Counted from the stretch's first letter, positions 1 through 5,158 are shown. The stretch: DNA of 7,243 nucleotides from Synergistaceae bacterium UBA1037 (GCA_002316795.1 DCEE01000011.1:1-7243), one strand, 5' to 3'. The notes: generated from the letters alone by a model not told the origin. Numbers and translations are program-made.

Positions 1-468
1 CTGCCCGGGATCGTATGGGCCATATGCAGGCCGGGACTTAATGTGACCCTTTTGGACAGCATAACGCGCAAGTGCGCCCTTGTTGAAAAAATGGCAGTTG
101 CCATGGGGCTAAGAAACGTGACCGTGGTTTGCAAAAGATCAGAGGAATACGCGAAGGATGAGCGTGAGAAATTCCATGTAGCGGCTGCCAGGGCAGTCTG
201 CGCTTCGGGAGTACTGGCCGAATATCTTGCTCCGCTCGTCAGGACAAAGGGTATCGCACTAGCCTTCAAGGGTCCCAAGGTAACGGAGGAGCTGGAGCTT
301 GTCGGAAACAAGTGGAGCGCGCTCGGTTTTTCGCCGCCGCGCCTCCATCCCTATATGCTGGGTGACATCAAAAGGTTCTTTGTGATCTGGGACAAGGTCT
401 CACAGACTCCCAAAGGAATACCAAGAAGACCGGGCATGGCCGAGAAATTCCCCTGGTACAGCAAGTAA
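1..468 (+). CDS. rsmG: RsmG (GidB) 16S rRNA m7G527 methyltransferase, C-terminal part
   Basis: The gene enters from the left edge in frame 1 and ends at TAA 466-468, leaving 155 visible residues of a protein that is usually about 210-240 aa. The N-terminus and part of the SAM-binding site are outside the window. The visible part begins LPG, matching the end of the family's GxGxGFPG SAM motif, and continues with VTLLDSITRKCALVEKM (residues 15-31), the conserved LLDS..RK region that contacts SAM in RsmG. It then has RAVCASGVLAEYL (50-62), matching the family's RAVA.L..L.E segment, a GPKVTEELE segment, and the usual basic tail (RRPGMAEKFP). RsmG methylates N7 of G527 in 16S rRNA (E. coli numbering), and its loss gives low-level streptomycin resistance in several bacteria. 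A GTG at 43 could be read as a start but cuts through the SAM fold, so the frame is treated as open at the 5' edge. A terminator follows. Confidence 0.93.
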   Translation: MPGIVWAICRPGLNVTLLDSITRKCALVEKMAVAMGLRNVTVVCKRSEEYAKDEREKFHVAAARAVCASGVLAEYLAPLVRTKGIALAFKGPKVTEELELVGNKWSALGFSPPRLHPYMLGDIKRFFVIWDKVSQTPKGIPRRPGMAEKFPWYSK

Positions 469-503
469 AAAGGAAAAACACAAATACCTGTATACATAAA
501 TTA

Positions 504-552
504 AGAGAGTCTGAGGGAACTCCTTTTCCTTCAGGCTCTCTTTGATTTTGTT
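504..552 (+). terminator. Intrinsic terminator after rsmG
   Basis: A 16-bp stem (504-519 pairing with 526-541, with two G-T wobbles) encloses a 6-base loop (CTCCTT, 520-525) and is followed by a T-rich run (TTGATTTTGTT, 542-552). It lies 36 bases after the rsmG stop and is a classic rho-independent terminator for rsmG. The convergent minus-strand gene ends at 587, so the stem may also stop transcription from that side. The T-run is poorer in that direction (TTAATTTAT after the stem). Confidence 0.88.
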
Positions 553-586
553 ATGATCCATATCCCTGACCTTTTTACTGCCCCAA

Positions 587-1252
587 CTACCTCACCCCGG
601 GAAGCAGCGGAAGTTTCATTTCGGGGGCGGGGCCGAGAAGTTCTCTGGTTTCATCAAGCTCCAGGTCGAAGAGCGCCTGGGTGATCCTCATCTGAGTCAG
701 ATTGTCGGTCTCGTAGGAGATAGAAAATCTCCTGTATCCAAATTTTTCCGCAAAGAAGGAAATATTCGAACTCTCTCTGCCGGAAATGTGCTGGAATGAC
801 TTCTGAAGAGATTTGAAAAAGGTCCCTTCATCAAAAAATGGGTCTTCGCTGACAAGTACCAATACCTTGCATTCGTCGACCAGAACATCGGAACTCCATA
901 TTCCACAAAGTGTAAGCCCTGCCCTTAGCCCGGGAAATTCCCTTATGAGCGGTATCATCGACGTCTCGATCTTCTCCGAATAAGTGAAGACCATAGTAAA
1001 ACCAAACTCGATACCCTTGTTTCGTATCGGGTCGATAATGTTCTGCCTGACCATGGTGCCTACGTTGCCGCTTTGGAAACTTCTCAGATAGAGGAATTCA
1101 CTCTGCATTTCGAAAGCAAGCCCGGCCACGTTTCCAAGAAGCGGACTAAGCATGCTGTTTACAGTCACAGGACTGTAATCTTTCCCGTAGGGTATCCACG
1201 GCACAATTTCAAGTTCAATGTTCTGATCCCAGTATGGCAGGATAGATGTCAT
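587..1252 (-). CDS. Uncharacterised 221-aa protein
   Basis: I do not recognise this family. The ATG (1250-1252) is preceded on the minus strand by GGGAGG with a 7-base gap, and the frame runs to TAG at 587-589. The product is predicted soluble: no signal peptide, no transmembrane stretch, no cysteine cluster and no repeat. It begins with a hydrophobic/aromatic segment (ILPYWDQNIELEIVPWIPYG, residues 4-23). The middle alternates hydrophobic strand-like pieces (FGFTMVFTY, CKVLVLVSED) with a helical stretch. The tail is acidic then proline-rich (LDLELDETRELLGPAPEMKL, then LPLLPGVR). It stands alone, with its own promoter and 152 bases from the DUF2400 gene upstream, and converges on rsmG. Good ribosome binding, a promoter and fair codon use argue it is real; its function cannot be stated. 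Confidence 0.75.
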   Translation of the reverse strand: MTSILPYWDQNIELEIVPWIPYGKDYSPVTVNSMLSPLLGNVAGLAFEMQSEFLYLRSFQSGNVGTMVRQNIIDPIRNKGIEFGFTMVFTYSEKIETSMIPLIREFPGLRAGLTLCGIWSSDVLVDECKVLVLVSEDPFFDEGTFFKSLQKSFQHISGRESSNISFFAEKFGYRRFSISYETDNLTQMRITQALFDLELDETRELLGPAPEMKLPLLPGVR

Positions 1253-1279
1253 GCCGTCGCCTCCCTTATTTGTATTGTG

Positions 1280-1300
1280 AGTATAGCATTTTGATCAAAA
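1280..1300 (-). promoter_or_regulatory. Extended -10 promoter with palindrome, upstream of the 221-aa gene
   Basis: On the minus strand TGCTATACT (1288 down to 1280) is a good extended -10 element (TGnTATAAT type), 28 bases upstream of the ATG at 1252. No convincing -35 is visible, which is normal for extended -10 promoters. The perfect 12-bp palindrome TTTTGATCAAAA (1289-1300) lies directly upstream, in the spacer position, and could be an operator. Promoter call is from sequence match; operator role is inferred. Confidence 0.5.
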
Positions 1301-1404
1301 ATTACATCCGTTTTTCTTACGTATTGATCCTTTCGCATTCAACGTACTAAACATACGCACCGTTCGCCGCAGCCTAAAAGATTTTACCACCGTTAAGGAA
1401 AGCA

Positions 1405-2226
1405 TCAATAGCACGTCGTTTTCCAGTTTATGAAAAGGTCTTCCAGTTTCATGTCGCTCCTTATGCCAAAGCGGGTAAGCGCAAAGTCATAACGGACCGG
1501 ATCTTCGGGGCAGACCTTTTTGAAAGCCTCTGTTATCTCTATTGCCGAACGGCCGTCCGCAGCTTTTCTGCTGCAAAGCCCCAGTGTTGTGCATATGTTG
1601 AACATATGGGTATCGAGAGGAATAAGCAGTGCAGAAGGGTCAACCATTTTCCATCCTCCGGGATCAACTTCATCATTACGCACCATCCACCTGAGATACA
1701 GTGCGAGCCTTTTGCACGCGCTGCCCTTCGAAGGGTCGGGCATCAGGAAGGTCGTGCCACTCCCTCCGCAGCTGAGGAAGTCTACTGTAAAACCTCTGAT
1801 TGCCTCCCATGTGTCTCCTTTGAAATGCGAAACGAAGAGATTTTCAACAGACCCGTACGTATTAAGTACGCTCCCGATACAGCACAGAAAATCGACCATA
1901 TCCGAAGAATTGGTAAAGCGGTGTACAAACCCGGCAAGCTTACTTTCAAGTTCTTGCCTGCTTACGATTTTCAGGTATTCGGCCGGAGCCGGCCCCAGGC
2001 AGCCAAGTACCCTGCCTGCGCTCTTAAGTATCTGGGCGACTCTTCCGTAGGCAAGAGATGAGGCTATCAAGCCTGCAACTTCCCTGTCACGTCGATCGTC
2101 ATAATCATACAAAAACTGAAGCGGGTCCGGTGAAACATAGACCCGCTTATTGTAATCGGCGTATATCTTTTCGAATATCGAACGGCTTACTGCAAGGGAT
2201 CCGTCGCCATCAATGACGCTGTGCAT
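1405..2226 (-). CDS. TIGR02757 / DUF2400 family protein
   Basis: A 273-residue protein of a widespread bacterial family without an established function. Conserved blocks visible are YNKRVYVSPDPLQFLYDY (25-42), the following DREVAGLIASSLAYGRVAQI (47-66), PDPSKGSACKRLALYLRWMV (163-182), DPGGW (188-192), the family's LIPLDTHMF (201-209), and near the C-terminus PEDPVRYDFALTRFGI. No signal peptide or membrane segment is seen, so it is cytoplasmic. The ATG (2224-2226) lies only 2 bases after the TAA of the flavin reductase gene and has no strong Shine-Dalgarno of its own, so translation is probably coupled to that gene. No other good start exists before the conserved core. No clear terminator follows in the 152 bases before the next gene. 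Membership is secure from the motifs; the biochemical role is unknown. Confidence 0.9.
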   Translation of the reverse strand: MHSVIDGDGSLAVSRSIFEKIYADYNKRVYVSPDPLQFLYDYDDRRDREVAGLIASSLAYGRVAQILKSAGRVLGCLGPAPAEYLKIVSRQELESKLAGFVHRFTNSSDMVDFLCCIGSVLNTYGSVENLFVSHFKGDTWEAIRGFTVDFLSCGGSGTTFLMPDPSKGSACKRLALYLRWMVRNDEVDPGGWKMVDPSALLIPLDTHMFNICTTLGLCSRKAADGRSAIEITEAFKKVCPEDPVRYDFALTRFGIRSDMKLEDLFINWKTTCY

Positions 2227-2228
2227 TT

Positions 2229-2756
2229 TTACTTGATCGTGTTGAATCCGAACGTCGGAGCAGTCTTGGGGGACTTTCCCTTTTTGATCAGATGGTAGTC
2301 GGCGTAGGTGAGCGGCGTAGCATCTTTGATAAACTTCGACGCAACCACATTTCCTACGAAAAGCACGTGCGTGTCCAGCTCAAGGGTACGCACGACCTTC
2401 GCCTCAAGCGTAGCTACCGACCAGTCTGTGACCATGGGCGCGCCGGTGATCCCCTTAAGGAAATTGACGCTTTCAAACTTGTCTATGTCACGTCCCGATT
2501 TGAAGCCAAACTGTCCGAGGAACGTCATCGGCACTTCCTGTTCAAGGATCGAAACGGCAAAGAAACCGCTCTTCTGGATCATCCCTGTGGTAAGGTTAGC
2601 CTTGTTGAGGCAGGTGGTAACGCATACAGGGTCTCCTGTTATCTGCATGACCGCGTTGGCGATCTGCCCGTTCAGCTTGCCCTCTGCTTCAGTACTTACA
2701 ATGTACATTCCATAAGTAATGCTGAAAAGCGCCTTCATGTCTAGCTGGTTTTCCAT
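2229..2756 (-). CDS. Flavin reductase-like, FMN-binding split-barrel protein (Hrb-type, no rubredoxin domain)
   Basis: A 175-residue protein matching the flavodoxin-reductase-like split barrel found at the N-terminus of high-molecular-weight rubredoxin (Hrb) of anaerobes such as Moorella. Characteristic segments are ITYGMYIVST (13-22), LNGQIANAVMQIT (28-40), LNKANLTTGMIQKSGFFAVS (50-69), GFKSGRDIDKF (84-94), THVLFVGNVV (129-138) and a C-terminal KTAPTFGF (164-171). In Hrb this domain binds FMN and passes electrons from NAD(P)H to a C-terminal rubredoxin, which in turn feeds flavodiiron proteins that reduce O2 or NO. Here the chain stops at residue 175 with no CxxC pair, so a separate acceptor would be needed. 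The start ATG at 2754-2756 has GGGAGG 7 bases before it; M7 is a possible internal start but lacks such a site. It is followed 2 bases later by the DUF2400 gene and preceded by ferritin, suggesting an oxygen/iron-stress setting. Confidence 0.9.
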   Translation of the reverse strand: MENQLDMKALFSITYGMYIVSTEAEGKLNGQIANAVMQITGDPVCVTTCLNKANLTTGMIQKSGFFAVSILEQEVPMTFLGQFGFKSGRDIDKFESVNFLKGITGAPMVTDWSVATLEAKVVRTLELDTHVLFVGNVVASKFIKDATPLTYADYHLIKKGKSPKTAPTFGFNTIK

Positions 2757-2783
2757 AGTCGATCCTCCCGGGGCCGAAAATTT

Positions 2784-2801
2784 GTTACAGAATATTGTAA
2801 C
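2784..2801. promoter_or_regulatory. Inverted repeat, putative operator before the flavin reductase gene
   Basis: GTTACA and TGTAAC form perfect 6-bp arms around a 6-base AT-rich centre. The site lies 28-45 bases upstream of the flavin reductase ATG, between it and the ferritin stop. It contains the half-site TTGTAAC (2795-2801) that is also present in the operator-like repeat before ferritin. On the minus strand a TACAAT hexamer (2799 down to 2794) inside the repeat could serve as a -10, but the -35 is weak. Regulation is inferred. Confidence 0.4.
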
Positions 2802-2833
2802 TTATCAATGGACAGTTTAATGAAAAATTGCTC

Positions 2834-3322
2834 TTATCTGCTTCCAAGGTCCCTGTCGAGCATCTGGCAGGCTATCGGTGAATTGCCGGAATTCTTGAGC
2901 CTTGCAAGGATCTCTGTCGCATGTTCCTCTTCTTCGACCTGCTCGTCGACGAACCAGTTGAGCATGCTTCTCGTCCCGTGATCCTTCTCTTTTTCTGCGA
3001 GCTCCACTATGGCATAGATAAGCGAAGTAACTTTCTCCTCGTGGGCAAGTACCTCTTCAAAAACTTCCGCGGCATCCTTCCATTCTTTCTTGGGAGCTGC
3101 TATCGGGCCGAGGATTGCGCGTCCGCCGCGTGATACAAGGTACTTGTAGAATTTCATGCCGTGTTCCCACTCTTCTTCAGCCTGCTTCTCCATCCAGTGG
3201 GCACATCCGGGAAGATCCGCACCCTCAAACCATGCAGCCATAGAAAGGTAAAGATACGATGATTCAAACTCCGCCTGTATCTGGGCATTGATACTTTTTT
3301 CCATCTTTTTTCCAATTTTCAT
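2834..3322 (-). CDS. ftnA: Ferritin (bacterial non-haem, FtnA type)
   Basis: A 162-residue four-helix ferritin, the usual length, that should form a 24-subunit iron-storage shell in the cytoplasm and oxidise Fe(II) at an intrasubunit diiron centre. Ferroxidase ligands visible by position and motif are E18 (in QAEFESSYLYL), E51 and H54 (AEEEWEHGMKF), E95 (LAHEEKV), with E127/Q128 and E131 in VDEQVEEEEHA. It lacks the haem-ligand methionine arrangement expected of bacterioferritin, so FtnA-type is preferred. The tail MLDRDLGSR is typical. The start at 3320-3322 has GGAGG 10 bases upstream; M7 would also give a plausible N-terminus, but the family commonly has 6-7 residues before MEK. Its promoter carries an inverted repeat overlapping the -10, pointing to control by a metal- or peroxide-sensing repressor. 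The flavin reductase gene begins 77 bases downstream with no clear terminator between, so some read-through is possible. Confidence 0.95.
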   Translation of the reverse strand: MKIGKKMEKSINAQIQAEFESSYLYLSMAAWFEGADLPGCAHWMEKQAEEEWEHGMKFYKYLVSRGGRAILGPIAAPKKEWKDAAEVFEEVLAHEEKVTSLIYAIVELAEKEKDHGTRSMLNWFVDEQVEEEEHATEILARLKNSGNSPIACQMLDRDLGSR

Positions 3323-3353
3323 CAGTAAAGCACCTCCGTGAAATATTTAGCTC

Positions 3354-3374
3354 AGTTTGTAACAATTACAAACT
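3354..3374. promoter_or_regulatory. PerR/Fur-like operator at the ferritin promoter
   Basis: A perfect inverted repeat with 9-bp arms (AGTTTGTAA and TTACAAACT) around CAA. Its 15-base core TTGTAACAATTACAA (3357-3371) fits the 7-1-7 layout of PerR boxes (TTATAATnATTATAA) at 11 of 14 arm positions. It covers the edge of the -10 and the predicted start point, the position of a repressor site. The match is seen in the sequence; binding by PerR, Fur or another repressor is inferred. Confidence 0.5.
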
Positions 3375-3399
3375 ATAGACTGTTGTGATAAAGTGTCAA
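3372..3399 (-). promoter_or_regulatory. Sigma70 promoter of the ferritin gene
   Basis: On the minus strand TTGACA (3399 down to 3394), a 16-base spacer, and TATAGT (3377 down to 3372) closely match the sigma70 consensus. The predicted transcript starts near 3365, giving a leader of about 43 bases that includes the GGAGG site. The inverted repeat at 3354-3374 overlaps the -10 and the start point. Confidence 0.75.
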
Positions 3400-3475
3400 G
3401 GTAGGAATGCCTATCATAAATCAGCCTCCCTGAGGTAAAATATAACCTGAACTTGAAAATTGCAATACACAGCAC

Positions 3476-3492
3476 GGAGGTGCCTCATTTTG
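3476..3492 (+). promoter_or_regulatory. Ribosome binding site that selects a TTG start
   Basis: GGAGG at 3476-3480 lies 9 bases before TTG at 3490-3492, the first codon of the sequence MEIRPIAIED typical of a GNAT N-terminus. The in-frame TTG at 3460 would place this site inside the gene and add ten residues with no family match, so 3490 is the better start. Confidence 0.8.
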
Positions 3493-3993
3493 GAAATAAG
3501 ACCGATTGCAATCGAAGACGCAGATCAGATCTCAAGGATCAGGAGACTCAACGGAGTAAGAGAAGGGGTATTGGCCCTAACAAGCGAAAGGCTTGATGCC
3601 ACTGTTGATTTCATCAAATCGCTGTCAGATGATGACCGTGCTTTTGTTTCCGTTGAAAAGGGCGAGGTGGCCGGAATGGCCGTAATGCTCAGGAACAGGT
3701 GCTCAACCAGAAGGCACAGTGCAAAACTGGCAATCATGGTTGCCCCGTACTGCCAGGAAAATGGGATCGGAACAGCATTGATGAAAAAACTGCTCGAAGA
3801 AGCAGATAACAAGCTGGGATTGCGCAGGATCGAACTGCTTGTTCTGACGGACAACATCCCAGCGATAAATCTTTATAAAAAATTCGGGTTTAAGACAGAA
3901 GCCACAAGAAAGAATGCTGCGGTCAAAGACGGAAAATTTGTTGACGAATACTTTATGGGGCGGATAAACAAAAAAGGAGATACTTCGGTATGA
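3490..3993 (+). CDS. GNAT-family N-acetyltransferase (first of a tandem pair)
   Basis: A 167-residue single-domain GNAT protein using acetyl-CoA to acetylate an amine. It opens with the usual MEIRPIAIEDADQI strand-helix. The acetyl-CoA pyrophosphate loop Q-x-x-G-x-G is seen as QENGIG (89-94) followed by TALMKKLLEEAD. Then come RRIELLVLTDNIPAINLYKK and FGFKTE, the beta5 / helix-4 part of the fold, and a C-terminal GKFVDEYFMGRI as in YhhY-like acetyltransferases. The substrate cannot be read from the sequence; YhhY of E. coli acts on amino acids, which is only a guide. The chosen start is TTG (see ribosome binding site). The stop overlaps the ATG of the next GNAT gene (ATGA), so the two are co-translated. 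It is divergent from the ferritin gene; a -10-like TAAAAT/TATAAC run at 3436-3446 has no good -35. Confidence 0.88.
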   Translation: MEIRPIAIEDADQISRIRRLNGVREGVLALTSERLDATVDFIKSLSDDDRAFVSVEKGEVAGMAVMLRNRCSTRRHSAKLAIMVAPYCQENGIGTALMKKLLEEADNKLGLRRIELLVLTDNIPAINLYKKFGFKTEATRKNAAVKDGKFVDEYFMGRINKKGDTSV

Positions 3994-4493
3994 TAATCAG
4001 ACCTGTAACGGCCTATGACGCCCGGCATATCAGAGAGATCAGCTCAGACATTTCTGTCAGGAAGAGCATGAATATTTCTCAGGCCGGCTTTACTGATGCA
4101 GAAAATCTTATCAAAAACCTTACTGAACTCGACCACTTGCTCGTACTCGAGACAGAGATGGAACCGGTGGAGATCTGCGGAGTAGTACTGCTCAGAGTCG
4201 ATCCCCAGATATACCTCCGACGGCAGGCCACGCTTGAAATAATGATGGGAACCAAGTGGCAGGGACAGGGATTGGGCAAAGCCCTGATGATGGCCGCCCT
4301 CGAACTTGCCGACAAGGAACTGATGCTCGAAAGGATAGAGGTCGAGATCGCCATCGACAACCTTAACGCCCTCAAACTCTGCAAATCAATGGGGTTCAAA
4401 GTGGAAGGGACCGCCAAAGACTGGGCTGTCTCCGACGACGGCAATTATATCGACGCGTATCTTCTAGCACGCTGCCGTCCTCACCCTAAATAA
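3990..4493 (+). CDS. GNAT-family N-acetyltransferase, YhhY-like (second of a tandem pair)
   Basis: Also 167 residues, and related to the gene before it along the whole length. The acetyl-CoA loop is QGQGLG (91-96) followed by KALMMAALELADKEL. Then come RIEVEIAIDNLNALKLCKSM and GFKVEGTAKDWAVSDDG, and a YIDAYLLAR end that closely recalls E. coli YhhY (EGT.K.YA...G.YVDAY.MAR). The tyrosine often found in the LY.K segment of GNAT enzymes is a cysteine here (LCKSM). In the first paralogue it is LYKKF. That position often carries the general acid, so the two enzymes may differ in mechanism or activity. The start ATG overlaps the preceding stop; an AGGAGA at 3975-3980 provides a ribosome binding site. 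After TAA (4491-4493) a repeat island begins immediately. The substrate is unknown. Confidence 0.88.
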   Translation: MIIRPVTAYDARHIREISSDISVRKSMNISQAGFTDAENLIKNLTELDHLLVLETEMEPVEICGVVLLRVDPQIYLRRQATLEIMMGTKWQGQGLGKALMMAALELADKELMLERIEVEIAIDNLNALKLCKSMGFKVEGTAKDWAVSDDGNYIDAYLLARCRPHPK

Positions 4494-4494
4494 C

Positions 4495-4624
4495 CGCAAT
4501 TGGGGTTTATAGCGGCGCTGACTTAGCAACACTTGCGGAGCCTCCTTCGACGTATTGGTAGCACGCCTTCGGAAGGCTCCGCTGCGTGTTGCGTCGTCAT
4601 CATCCGCTCTAAACCCCAATTGCG
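4495..4624. repeat. 130-bp imperfect foldback (MITE-like) element
   Basis: The ends are perfect 15-bp inverted repeats (CGCAATTGGGGTTTA, 4495-4509; its complement at 4610-4624). Pairing continues inward in blocks: 4511-4515 with 4604-4608, 4526-4532 with 4586-4592, and 4535-4542 with 4575-4582, leaving an apex of about 32 bases. The element begins 1 base after the GNAT stop codon. No clear target-site duplication is visible at the edges. It could be a non-autonomous mobile element, a dispersed structured repeat, or a long terminator-like hairpin; there is no T-run to support the last. No coding capacity. Confidence 0.7.
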
Positions 4625-4641
4625 ATATGAGTACTATCTTT

Positions 4642-4756
4642 GGGAAATTGCAGCCTTTGGCTGCGGAGAATTCGCGAACTGAGAACAATGTTCGCTGGAG
4701 AAATTGCCGGAGGACTCATCCGGCGGGGAATAAAAATCTTTTATATCATCTTCCCC
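4642..4756 (+). repeat. Hairpin array with GGAGAATT-type linkers, left copy
   Basis: A run of short hairpins with unrelated stems separated by a conserved linker. The order is GGGAAATT (4642-4649), hairpin GCAGCC/GGCTGC (4650-4664), GGAGAATT (4665-4672), hairpin GCGAAC/GTTCGC (4674-4695), GGAGAAATT (4697-4705), hairpin GCCGGA/TCCGGC (4706-4724), GGGGAA (4725-4730). The last linker itself pairs with TTCCCC at 4751-4756 around an inner ATAAAA/TTTTAT palindrome (4730-4744). Linkers start 23, 32 and 28 bases apart. The stems differ while the linker is kept, so this is not a simple tandem duplication. Confidence 0.65.
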
Positions 4757-4902
4757 GAGTGCTCTAATCGGAGACCAAGAGTGTCTCTAGATCCTTGCTA
4801 TGACTCTATTTCCAGCCCTTAAACAAAAGTCGCTCGTATCCCGTTAAGAAGCGTCCGGGAACGACGAAGATTTAGCCCCAGACCAAGAATGACGGTGCTT
4901 TT
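4757..4902. other. Non-coding spacer between two hairpin arrays
   Basis: No credible gene. It contains a small hairpin GAGAC/GTCTC (4771-4775 with 4783-4787) and a direct repeat AGACCAAGA(G/A)TG at 4772-4783 and 4880-4891. An imperfect inverted repeat lies around 4832-4868, with TCCCG near 4839-4843 pairing CGGGA near 4856-4860. This may be the core of an element bounded by the two arrays, or worn remains of dispersed repeats. Confidence 0.4.
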
Positions 4903-5040
4903 GAATCTCCGCGGCTCTTAGCCGCAATTCTCCGCGATGCGAAGCGAGCAAATTCTCCGCAGCGCAGACGCTGCAAATTCTTCAGCGGCTGAAGGACGCG
5001 AATTCTCAGCGGCATGAACAACGCCGCAGCAATTCCCCCG
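4903..5040 (-). repeat. Hairpin array with AATTCTCC-type linkers, right copy in reverse orientation
   Basis: This has the same design as the left array, on the opposite strand. Linkers on the plus strand are AATCTCC (4904), AATTCTCC (4926), AAATTCTCC (4950), AAATTCTTC (4975), AATTCTC (5001) and AATTCCCCC (5031), spaced 22-30 bases apart. Stems between them are GCGGCT/AGCCGC (4911-4925), a degenerate GC-rich unit (4934-4949), GCAGCG/CGCTGC (4959-4974), a degenerate unit (4984-5000) and GCGGC/GCCGC (5009-5027). Read on the minus strand the linker is GGAGAATT, so the two arrays point toward each other across the central spacer. Confidence 0.65.
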
Positions 5041-5060
5041 CCCCTGCTCTTTGACCCCTA

Positions 5061-5114
5061 CCACTGCTCAGCCATTGCTCAGCCATGCTCAGCCATGCTC
5101 AGCCATTGCTCAGC
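5061..5114 (+). repeat. Five helically phased GCTCAGC repeats upstream of ygeY
   Basis: GCTCAGC occurs at 5066, 5077, 5087, 5097 and 5108, separated by CAT or CATT, with spacings 11, 10, 10 and 11 (mean 10.5 bases, one DNA turn). Each heptamer is itself a palindrome around its middle base (GCT-C-AGC). The block ends 16 bases before the -35 of the ygeY promoter, so a protein bound to each copy would sit on one face of the helix. A regulatory role is inferred; replication slippage of an 10-11-base unit is the simple alternative. Confidence 0.6.
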
Positions 5115-5130
5115 TGTATTTTTAAGGCAG

Positions 5131-5158
5131 TTGACTAAGTATACTGCTGTGTTATATT
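5131..5158 (+). promoter_or_regulatory. Sigma70 promoter of the ygeY-ygeW operon
   Basis: TTGACT (5131-5136), a 16-base spacer and TATATT (5153-5158) match the sigma70 pattern. Transcription would start near 5165, leaving a leader of about 60 bases with GGAGGG (5213-5218) 8 bases before the ygeY ATG. A short palindrome TGGTGACCA (5163-5171) lies at the predicted start point. Confidence 0.65.

Noticed and set aside
1301..1404. Terminator after the DUF2400 gene
   Set aside because: On the minus strand no stem with a following T-run was found; only a 4-bp CGTA/TACG pairing.
1520..2061. Open frames of 176 and 151 aa on the plus strand
   Set aside because: They are antisense to the conserved DUF2400 gene, with no ribosome binding site or family match.
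3460..3489. TTG at 3460 as start of the first GNAT gene
   Set aside because: It has no Shine-Dalgarno, and the real GGAGG lies after it. The ten extra residues do not match GNAT N-termini.
4464..4822. Short open frames across the repeat island (4464-4688 minus, 4555-4767 plus, 4640-4822 plus)
   Set aside because: They run through inverted repeats and hairpins, lack ribosome binding sites, and their products are low-complexity with no protein family likeness.
4642..5040. Possible CRISPR array
   Set aside because: The conserved part is only 8-9 bases, spacing varies from 22 to 32, and the variable parts are self-complementary hairpins rather than foreign spacers. No cas genes are nearby.
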